From contig JAZGHU010000016.1 of NCBI GenBank assembly GCA_036481345.1, positions 1 to 8,485 of the forward strand: a stretch of DNA of 8,485 nt, read 5' to 3'. Below are positions 1 to 6,800 of the stretch, piece by piece. Under the pieces are notes generated by a model. It was not told the DNA's origin. It saw only the letters and a list, made by a program, of their open reading frames with translations, and ran no database searches. Source of the stretch: JAAOYC01 sp036481345 (GTDB lineage: Archaea > Nanobdellota > Nanobdellia > Woesearchaeales > WJKL01). The position numbers and the translations under genes were made by a program. Position 1 is the stretch's first letter. Each line of letters begins with the position of its first letter.

Positions 1-1
1 G

Positions 2-436
2 AAATTAGGAAATTTAGTATTAGAACCATCAACAATATATTCAAAAGCTGTTGTTCATATGCATGGTGGTTTTAAGACAAAAGGATGCTGTGAAATTCAT
101 GGTGTTTCACATATTACTGGCGGGGGAATTCCTGGAAAATTAGGAAGAGTTCTGAGACCTTCTGGATTAGGAGCAGAACTTCATGATTTATTTGATCCAT
201 GTAAAGCAATGCAGTATTGTCAGAAATTAGGAGAAGTTAGTGATGAAGAAGCTTATAAGACCTGGAATATGGGGCAGGGACTTGCAATAATAACTCCTGA
301 GCCTGAAAAGATTATTGAAGAAGCTTCTAAATTTGAGATTAAAGCAAAGGTTGCTGGAAGAGTTGTTTTAACTCCTGGAATAAATATTAAAAGCAAGGGT
401 GTTATGGATAAAGGAGAAATTTTAGTATTTTCATGA
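2..436 (+). CDS. purM: Phosphoribosylformylglycinamidine cyclo-ligase (AIR synthetase), 3' end only
   Basis: This is the C-terminal 144 codons of AIR synthetase, which closes formylglycinamidine ribonucleotide to 5-aminoimidazole ribonucleotide (AIR) with ATP in the cytoplasm (purine step 5). The frame is open to the left edge, so the ATG at 59 is an internal methionine and not the start. Upstream codons read LGNLVLEPSTIYSK, which matches the family's 'LG..LL.PT.IY.K' stretch. The glycine-rich HITGGGIPGKLGRVL motif follows, then GLGAEL and the NMGQGLAI strand typical of the PurM C-terminal ATP-binding fold. The protein ends at a family-typical distance after the last strand with TGA at 434-436. 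A 51-bp spacer separates it from purE-purC, whose product uses AIR directly, so the two are probably co-transcribed. About 190-200 N-terminal residues are missing because of the window boundary, not a visible mutation. Identity is seen in the motifs; activity is inferred. Confidence 0.93.
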   Translation, partial: KLGNLVLEPSTIYSKAVVHMHGGFKTKGCCEIHGVSHITGGGIPGKLGRVLRPSGLGAELHDLFDPCKAMQYCQKLGEVSDEEAYKTWNMGQGLAIITPEPEKIIEEASKFEIKAKVAGRVVLTPGINIKSKGVMDKGEILVFS

Positions 437-443
437 AAAAAAA

Positions 444-451
444 TTTAAATA
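444..451 (+). promoter_or_regulatory. Possible archaeal TATA box upstream of purE-purC
   Basis: TTTAAATA lies in the purM-purE spacer, directly after an oligo-A run. Archaeal transcription usually begins about 26 bp downstream of the TATA centre, which would be near 474 and just ahead of the ribosome site at 476-481. It could drive an internal promoter for purE-purC. In DNA this AT-rich such octamers arise by chance, and simple read-through from purM is equally likely. Confidence 0.3.
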
Positions 452-475
452 GATTGGATTGAATAATTATTAGTT

Positions 476-481
476 GGAGGG
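476..481 (+). promoter_or_regulatory. Shine-Dalgarno site of purE-purC
   Basis: GGAGGG sits 6 bp before the ATG at 488. This strong match to the anti-Shine-Dalgarno sequence fixes the start of the fused purine gene and shows that the organism uses leadered initiation for operon genes. Confidence 0.85.
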
Positions 482-487
482 ATTTAA

Positions 488-2050
488 ATGGTAAGTGATG
501 ATTTTAAAGAAATAATGAAGTTTGGCAGAGGGTGTGCAGTGATTATGGCTGGTTCTGATAGTGATATGCCGCATATTAAGAAAATTGGTGAATCCTTAAA
601 AGAATATGAAATTCCTTATGAAGTTAGGATATGTTCTGCTCATAAACAACCTGGGAAATTAAAAGAAGTTCTTGATGAATACAATAAAGTTGGAGGATCA
701 TATGTGATAATTGCTATAGCTGGTGGAACTGATGCTTTATCTGGAACTGCTTCATTTCATGCATTAGCTCCTGTTATAAGTTGTCCTCCTGATGCAGAAA
801 AATATGCTAATGGTGTTAATGAAACATGTTTGATGAATCCACCTGGAAGTTCTAATGCTTATATCAAAAGAGCTGGCAATGTTGGAAGGTTTGTAGCTCA
901 GATGTTTGCCGGAGTTAATGTTGAATTTAAAGAAAAACTAATAGCAAATAAAGTTGCAAAGATTAAAAAACTTGAAAAAGCTGATTGTGGTGGAGAGAAA
1001 GGAATTACTAAAGAAGTTCTAGATAATACTTTGCAAAAAGAAATTTTCCCTGAAATAAATGTTGTATCTGCTCCTAGGATGGGAAAAGTGAGAATAGTTT
1101 ATGATGTTGGAGATGATAAATTAATATTAGTATCAAGTGATGCTTTGTCAACTCATGATGTTGTGCATAAGCGACAAGTTTATGCAAAAGGTGAGAACCT
1201 TAATGCAATATCCTCATATTATTTTGGCAAAACAAAGCACATTATACCTAATCACTTTATTGAGTCTATTGCACCAAATACTTGGCTGACTCACAAAGCT
1301 GAGCCAATCTTGGTTGAGATGGTCTTTAGACAATATTTGACTGGCTCTGGATGGAGGGCTTATGTAGCAAAACATGGTCCTAAAGAAGGAATGACTTTTT
1401 GTGGAGTGGCTTTAAGAGCAGGTTATAGAAAGAATGAAAAACTAGGTGAGTTGATATTTACACCAACTGCAAAAGGGCAAGTTAAGGATTTTGATATTCC
1501 TGAGTTTGAGGGATTAGATCCTGAATTAGATGATCCTAAATTAAATCTTGGAGTAATAAGAAGAAACTATAAGGCATTTGGATTTAGGCAATTAAAAGAT
1601 GTTGATTATTTAATTGATAAAGCTTTTGAGTTGTATAGATTTATCTATAGTGATTTGGATTCAAAAGGATATTTATTAGCAGATACTAAATGGGAATTTG
1701 GTTATCTTCCAGATGGAACAATTGGATTGATTGATGAATGTGTCACACCAGATTCTTCAAGATTCTGGAATAAAGAGAAGTACGCATTAGATGCTTCTAA
1801 AAATGAATTCACAATTGTTCAAGATGATAAACAGTATTTTAGAGACATTGTAGAAGCTTTAGGATTGCAGACTCTAGAGAAAAAAGCAGAATTAGCTGCA
1901 CATCATATGTCTGATGAAGAAATGAGAGGAGGGGTTGTCAAATACTGCAATATAAGAAAGATCATAACAGGAGAAGAAACAGAAATAACAACAGAACCAA
2001 GAAAAGAAAGAATATTAACTGCATTAAAAAAGAGGGGATTTTTGAAATAG
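488..2050 (+). CDS. purE-purC: Bifunctional class II AIR carboxylase-SAICAR synthetase (PurE-PurC fusion)
   Basis: This 520-residue cytoplasmic fusion converts AIR plus CO2 to CAIR, then CAIR plus aspartate and ATP to SAICAR (purine steps 6 and 7). Residues about 16-150 are PurE: GSDSD (22-26), SAHK (50-53), AGGTDALSG (78-86) and PVISCPP (95-101). SAHK, ALSG and the CPP motif place it with class II carboxylases of animals and Treponema. Class I mutases instead have SAHR and depend on PurK. Residues about 173-520 are PurC: GKVRIVYD (199-206), SDALSTHD (217-224), FRQYLTGS (280-287), ADTKWEFG (398-405) and TPDSSRFW (420-427), closest in style to the long yeast ADE1 type. A short charged linker joins them without a stop or frameshift. 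The PurE-first order is opposite to animal PAICS. Several usual residues differ: GGT replaces GRS in PurE, and SDALS replaces the DRIS-type motif in PurC. Family identity is firm; full activity of both halves is inferred. Confidence 0.92.
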   Translation: MVSDDFKEIMKFGRGCAVIMAGSDSDMPHIKKIGESLKEYEIPYEVRICSAHKQPGKLKEVLDEYNKVGGSYVIIAIAGGTDALSGTASFHALAPVISCPPDAEKYANGVNETCLMNPPGSSNAYIKRAGNVGRFVAQMFAGVNVEFKEKLIANKVAKIKKLEKADCGGEKGITKEVLDNTLQKEIFPEINVVSAPRMGKVRIVYDVGDDKLILVSSDALSTHDVVHKRQVYAKGENLNAISSYYFGKTKHIIPNHFIESIAPNTWLTHKAEPILVEMVFRQYLTGSGWRAYVAKHGPKEGMTFCGVALRAGYRKNEKLGELIFTPTAKGQVKDFDIPEFEGLDPELDDPKLNLGVIRRNYKAFGFRQLKDVDYLIDKAFELYRFIYSDLDSKGYLLADTKWEFGYLPDGTIGLIDECVTPDSSRFWNKEKYALDASKNEFTIVQDDKQYFRDIVEALGLQTLEKKAELAAHHMSDEEMRGGVVKYCNIRKIITGEETEITTEPRKERILTALKKRGFLK

Positions 2051-2055
2051 GAGGA
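2050..2055 (+). promoter_or_regulatory. Shine-Dalgarno site of the IMP cyclohydrolase gene, overlapping the purE-purC stop
   Basis: GGAGGA begins on the last base of the upstream TAG stop (2048-2050) and lies 7 bp before ATG 2063. The overlap implies one mRNA and probable translational coupling of the two purine genes. It also favours ATG 2063 over the in-frame ATG at 2078, which has no such site. Confidence 0.85.
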
Positions 2056-2062
2056 ATAAAAA

Positions 2063-2767
2063 ATGGTAATACGAGATATGAAAGGTGGGGCTCTTAATAA
2101 GATCCTTATAGAAAATGTTTTAATTAGTGTTTTTAATAAAGACGGGCTGGAAGAATTAGTCCCTAGTTTGATGGATGCTAATCCAGGTGTTAGATTTATG
2201 TCAACTGGAGGAACATACAAAAAAATCAAAAAGATGCTTGGCGATGATGCTGGAGATCATTTAATTAAAGTTTCTGAATATACTGATTTTCCTGAGATGG
2301 ACGGTGGATTGGTTAAAACACTACATCCAAAGATTCATGCTGGTTTATTAGGAGAAAGAAGCAACCCAGAACACCAAAAATATCTTGCTGAAACTTTAGA
2401 TGGAGGGGTATATATTGATATGGTTGTTGTTAATTTGTATCCATTTGATGAAGTAACTGCTGATGAAACTGTTCCATTTGAAACAGCAAGAGGCCATATT
2501 GATATTGGTGGACCTACTATGATTAGAGCAGGAGCAAAGAATTTTGCAAGCTGTGCAGTTGTATGTAATCCTGCAGATTATGGGAAATTACTAGAACATA
2601 TTGAAGAAAATGATGGATGCACCACACTTAGACAAAGATTAGAGTATGCTGTTGGTGTATTTGCTACAACTCATGAATATGATGGGCACATATCTAAATT
2701 TTTCAATTCTAAACTAGATAATCTTGATGAAATTGCAGCAAGTTATCTTGCAGCAGATGGAGAATAA
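2063..2767 (+). CDS. purH: Standalone IMP cyclohydrolase (N-terminal domain of PurH only)
   Basis: This 234-residue enzyme closes FAICAR to IMP, the last step of de novo purine synthesis. It matches the N-terminal cyclohydrolase domain of bifunctional PurH/ATIC: LISV (20-23), STGGT (47-51), VKTLHPKIHAGLLG (from 84), NLYPF (124-128), IDIGGPTM (from 146) and AGAKN. From remembered human ATIC work the catalytic set is K66, Y104, D125 and K137. The equivalents K85, Y126, D147 and K159 are all present, so activity is likely. Full PurH is about 520-590 residues. Here the frame ends with TAA just after the cyclohydrolase domain, and no transformylase sequence follows in any frame before the next gene. 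Formylation must therefore be done by another protein, perhaps the archaeal formate-using PurP. Minor departures are FNKDG in place of SDKTG and a leucine in place of the Arg before VKTLHP. It is unrelated in sequence to the archaeal cyclohydrolase PurO. Confidence 0.93.
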   Translation: MVIRDMKGGALNKILIENVLISVFNKDGLEELVPSLMDANPGVRFMSTGGTYKKIKKMLGDDAGDHLIKVSEYTDFPEMDGGLVKTLHPKIHAGLLGERSNPEHQKYLAETLDGGVYIDMVVVNLYPFDEVTADETVPFETARGHIDIGGPTMIRAGAKNFASCAVVCNPADYGKLLEHIEENDGCTTLRQRLEYAVGVFATTHEYDGHISKFFNSKLDNLDEIAASYLAADGE

Positions 2768-2790
2768 GATTTAACCATTAATAGAATAAA

Positions 2791-2798
2791 TTTATATA
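2791..2798 (+). promoter_or_regulatory. TATA box of the leaderless zinc-motif gene
   Basis: TTTATATA is centred 26-27 bp upstream of the ATG at 2821, the canonical archaeal TATA-to-transcription-start distance, and A-rich sequence lies directly before it. No Shine-Dalgarno lies between it and the ATG; that interval is nearly all T. This predicts transcription starting at or next to the A of the start codon, giving a leaderless mRNA. Confidence 0.7.
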
Positions 2799-2801
2799 TT
2801 C

Positions 2802-2817
2802 TTTTTTTTCTTTTTTT
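2802..2817 (+). terminator. Twin T-tract, likely intrinsic terminator of the purine operon
   Basis: Eight T (2802-2809), one C and seven T (2811-2817) lie 34-50 bp after the cyclohydrolase stop. Archaeal RNA polymerase terminates on T-runs in the non-template strand without needing a hairpin, and I see no strong stem before it. The tract falls inside the next gene's core promoter, between TATA box and start site. Confidence 0.6.
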
Positions 2818-2820
2818 ATT

Positions 2821-3075
2821 ATGGCAAAGAATAAACTAAACTTAGCTATATTTGATCCAAAAAAACATAAGATTGAACCTAAGAAAATAAAAACACCCTC
2901 TTCTGAATTAGAAACTATGTGTTATGGTTGTGATAGGGTTCTTAAGCTAGATGAAATCCTAATATACAGTAGAAAAACCTATTGTCCTGATTGCTATCCT
3001 GGAGAAGATCATCCAGAAGACGTCGATATTGCTAGACATACATATAATGATACCAACGAAGAATTTAATCAATGA
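2821..3075 (+). CDS. Small four-cysteine zinc-binding-motif protein, function unknown
   Basis: This is an 84-residue protein that I cannot assign to a named family. Residues 1-30 are lysine-rich and basic. Cys34-x2-Cys37 and Cys55-x2-Cys58, separated by 17 residues, form a typical zinc-ribbon or treble-clef-like metal site (CYGCD, then CPDCYPG). The tail (61-84) is acidic, with several Asp, Glu and His. There is no signal peptide or membrane segment, so it is probably cytoplasmic. The basic head plus single zinc site would suit a nucleic-acid or protein-binding adaptor, but that is inference. The start at ATG 2821 is supported by the TATA box 26-27 bp upstream; no ribosome site exists. It follows the purine operon in the same direction but appears to have its own promoter. 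Its stop (3073-3075) overlaps the converging membrane-protein gene by 7 bp. The paired CxxC spacing and promoter make it a convincing gene despite its size. Confidence 0.75.
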   Translation: MAKNKLNLAIFDPKKHKIEPKKIKTPSSELETMCYGCDRVLKLDEILIYSRKTYCPDCYPGEDHPEDVDIARHTYNDTNEEFNQ

Positions 3076-3881
3076 CTTACTTTCTTAACAGCTGTCAACA
3101 AGAATACTTTTGCCCAAGATAATGCCAGAACAAAAATCAACAATGTCAATGTCAATGTAGGCATTGAAGCAAATAACAATCTCTGCATTATTGCCATTAT
3201 AACCACTAATATAATGAAAACAACAATGTAGCTAGGAAATAACACTCCTAATTGTTTATAACCTATCACAAAAGTATCTCTCAAAAGCAGTTTCAACTGC
3301 TTTACATTATATTTTCTAATCAATCCAAAAGAAATAAATGCAAAATAAGTCACAAATATATACAATACTAATCCAACAAAACCAGCTGTTTGAGCTCCAA
3401 GAGCTGTTAAGACATTTACAAATATTCCTAAAAACATCAACCCAATTATCGCAAATATCAATCCAACTATTACAAACATAAATCCATATAATAAGAAAGA
3501 TGGTTTTTTGTTAACCATTAAATTTGCTGTATTCCACGCTGCTCCATTCACCAAAAGACAAGCAACAATAGAATAGATTATAAACATAAAAACAGAATCC
3601 TTCAACTGATTATAAACATCATTGAGTCCAGCTGTTCTCTCAAGCATCTGCGTTGTTTCCAATGGATTCATTTCTGCAGATATATTCTGAAGCGGCTCCA
3701 TCAACACCTGTGCTTTCTCTCCAATCTCCACTGCATACTTTGCAAACAACCCAGAGACAATTATAATAAAAGCTAATTGAACAACAAACAACATAATAAA
3801 ATAAGATTTCTTATTATTTATTGTCCTGAATGATTCTTTGAATGAAGAAAATATTATGTTTTGGTTTGTTTTTTTTATCAT
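3069..3881 (-). CDS. Six-helix integral membrane protein, function unknown
   Basis: This 270-residue membrane protein belongs to no family I recognise. Hydrophobic segments lie at about residues 27-47, 97-116, 129-158, 165-188, 213-232 and 243-265. Positive charges (KK at 3-4, NNKK 22-25, NKK 124-126, RKYNVK 189-194, KK 266-267) put both termini and the even-numbered loops in the cytoplasm. That leaves one large outer loop, about 48-96, which is Glu/Gln/Met-rich and carries a net negative charge. No catalytic, transporter or nucleotide-binding motif is visible. Cys108 is the only cysteine. The start ATG (3879-3881) lies 8 bp after the stop of the giant surface-type gene, with no Shine-Dalgarno, so translation is probably coupled to that gene and they share an mRNA. 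A shorter start at Met30 would cut off the basic head and half of the first helix, so Met1 is preferred. A role in anchoring, exporting or assembling the upstream product is possible but rests only on adjacency. Confidence 0.82.
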   Translation of the reverse strand: MIKKTNQNIIFSSFKESFRTINNKKSYFIMLFVVQLAFIIIVSGLFAKYAVEIGEKAQVLMEPLQNISAEMNPLETTQMLERTAGLNDVYNQLKDSVFMFIIYSIVACLLVNGAAWNTANLMVNKKPSFLLYGFMFVIVGLIFAIIGLMFLGIFVNVLTALGAQTAGFVGLVLYIFVTYFAFISFGLIRKYNVKQLKLLLRDTFVIGYKQLGVLFPSYIVVFIILVVIMAIMQRLLFASMPTLTLTLLIFVLALSWAKVFLLTAVKKVSH

Positions 3882-3889
3882 TTTATTGA

Positions 3890-6800
3890 TTAAGTGGAAA
3901 ATGTTACTTTTATTCTTCGTATAACAACACTGTGGCCTAAAGAAGCTATATCACCAGCTTCTGGATCTGACCAGAAATTTGCTTCTTTTTTAGTATAAAC
4001 TTTTCCTGCTGCTTTTACTTGTGTTCCTATTGCTGCTTTTTCAAACCAAGCTAATTTCCATTTATATATTTTATTTTGAGTTATTTCAAAAGGGCTTGTT
4101 GCTTCAACATCTGCTCTTATTTCATCTAAAAGATTTTGTGTGCTTAGGGGTGCTGTTGTACCTTGGTTTGCAAACCATACATTTCCTTGTTTTATATATA
4201 TATGACCTACTGGGTCTGCTTTTAATGTTGCTCCAGCAGGATAATTATCTATTATTTGCGAAGTGAAATAACTTATTGTGTTTTTAACAGCTATTATTGT
4301 TCCATCTGGAAGTGTTGATGGTTGTGTTGTGGCTGGAGGGGTTGCTGCAGGAGTTGTACTTGTAGGAATTGTCCTTGTACAAGCATTGTTCACACAATAA
4401 CCCCCATTATTGTTATCAACTCTGTAACATTCAGTATCATCATTTACATTTCCATCCCAATCACAATCACACACATTTTTATTTTCAGTATCTCCTGTAA
4501 AGCATCTTGGAGTTGCATAACATTTTCCATTTGATTTGCCAGTACCTTCACCATAACAATAAAATTTAGATGTTCCATCACAATCTTCTGCTTCATTAAG
4601 GTTTCCATCAGAATCACAATCACATGGTTGCGTATTTTTATGTTCTATTATATTTTGTCCTCCCCATGCACATAATCCTGATTGCAGTTGTGTTTTTGCA
4701 GCAACTTTCAATTTCAAATCTTTTTTCTGAGCTTCTCCTTGATAACTGATCAAATCTTGCTCTAATGATTGAGTACAATCTCCACTTTCAGGCATATATC
4801 TTAATTCTAGACGTAAATTCCATATTGCATCTGATATTGTATAAGATGGCTGCAATATCTTTAAAGTATATTCTCTGCAATTAGACGTTCCCCCACACAT
4901 AGAATTGCTAGGAACTTGTGGTCTATTAAATTTCACTAATACTCCCCCTACATCAATGATAGTATCAGGATCAAAACTACCCCAACTTGAACCTCTATTA
5001 AGGCTATATTCTCCTCTTCCATCATTTTGAACATTTTTAAACCACATATAATAAGTTGCACCATAATTAACATTTCTTGTTGTTCTTACATTTATAACTC
5101 CAGAGCCAGATGGATGAGGATCTAATTGTGCATTCGTACTTGTGAAATCTTCTTCTTGTATAGTTCCAAAATGAAGTCTTCTTTCATTTTCCTTCCACAC
5201 AGAATTAGGATCTACTTCATCAGGCTTGACAGAAGGCAGATCAACACCTTCTTTTATTACATGACCGTGCCCATTCTTAAGTTGATAATACAGACATTGA
5301 TCTTGTGATTGTACAAAGACAGGAATAGACTCTATCTCTAATTCATCTCCAAGATAAAATGTCTTATCTTCACAATCAATCTCATCTCCGCCTTCTTCAC
5401 ATCTAATATTACTAAAGTATGCTCTTCCTCTTTGCTCCCATAATAATCCTCCTTGGTCACATCTAAATTCTCCTGAAATGACATCCCATCTGCATGCTAA
5501 AATATCTTGTGTTGTTGCATCTGATATTGGAGAATAAAATACACCTGCTCTTGCTCCTAATCTATTTTCTTCTGGAATACATTTTTCAGAATCTGCTTCA
5601 TTTGCAAGGTAGAGGGTGATCTTGACATTATCATATCTATACAAGTGTTCATCAATAACATGAACATTTCCATCTTCAAATACTCCTTGCGAGATGCTTC
5701 TTGAAGTATGGATTATTTTTGAAGGTCCTGCCTTGCCTTGATCAATTTTGCTTCCTGAAGCTGTTATACAATCACAGCCAGCAAGAGCAGCATTTGGATT
5801 ATTTGATAATTGCTCGCAACTTGCTCCATCATAATTAAACAATTCATGGTCTGTAATACATGCTAAACTAACAGTATAACTCTCAATTTCACAGCCAGGA
5901 GCAAGCATCCAGGCTGTCCTATATTCATAAGTTGATAATGAATTATCAGGATTCCAAGTTAGATATTCTCTGTCAGCTGGAAATGCTCTTGCTGAAGTTG
6001 CAAATGGTGTTGAATATGCTGCATCCATAAATCCTTCTAGATCCCATCCCCAATCTCCTGTCAATGAGCCCAAGCAGATTTTTCTAGCTATTGCTCCTTC
6101 TCCTACTCCTAAGAAATCTCTCATAGCAGCACTGTCATAATCTCCCATCAGATCATTTGTTGCTTCTGAAATTCCCCCATAGATTGCCTGGGTTCCTGCT
6201 TGTAATGCATCTCCAATACTTGAATCTTTTCCAGTTCCTTTCCAAGGAGTACACCCTTTCATAAAAGTAGTTATAAGTCTATATGTCCAATCACAAATAT
6301 ATTGAGTAAATAATTCCTTGCAAATTCCTGCTGTTGTTTCTCCTGTGACTCTTATCTGATTCAGGCAGTTATAGATCCCTTCCAGTACATTTCTTAACAA
6401 AACAAGTCTGTTTCTTATTTGAGTTGTGCAAACACATTGGAATGCAGGAACAGTATCTGATGGACTTAGATAAGCATCCCCTGGTGAAATAAGATTATTT
6501 GCTCCAAAGCAGGCTGAACGATCCCTTCCTGAATAATATTTATATTTATTGTAATAATATCCTAATTTATTATAACGATAATCCCAAAGATCTAAATCTT
6601 CATCTATATCTTGTCCTGATGCCACTCCCTCCATTGTATCTTGAGGAGGATTAAATGTTTTCTTATCTCCTCTTCCTTGGCATAAGCAGTATTCATCCTT
6701 ATCCAAACATTCTTTTGCAGTTGTTATGATCTCATTATCAGGCTGTTTTCTATCAGTGACCATCTCAGCAGCTTCTTCAGGAACCACACATTTAGATTCT

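Noticed and set aside
59..61. ATG as the start of a 125-residue gene at the left edge
   Set aside because: The frame is open to base 2 and the codons before the ATG match PurM, so this is an internal methionine of a truncated gene.
1903..2229. 108-residue minus-strand frame across the purE-purC/purH junction
   Set aside because: It is antisense to two well-supported genes, has no ribosome site or recognisable motif, and its hydrophobicity comes from the complement of AT-rich coding DNA.
2784..2801. Near-palindrome GAATA...TATTC around the TATA box as an operator
   Set aside because: Only 5 bp match at each arm and all are AT-rich, so it is expected by chance at this composition.
3903..3920. 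AATAAAAG-like box on the minus strand as a separate promoter for the membrane-protein gene
   Set aside because: It lies inside the end of the giant gene at a poor match and spacing, and the 8-bp gene gap is better explained by co-transcription.
4021..5308. Three plus-strand frames opposite the 3' third of the giant gene
   Set aside because: They are low-complexity Leu/Ile/Cys-rich shadows of a long continuous coding frame; the Cys/Thr/Ile-rich one mirrors the Thr/Pro linker and calcium-loop repeats.
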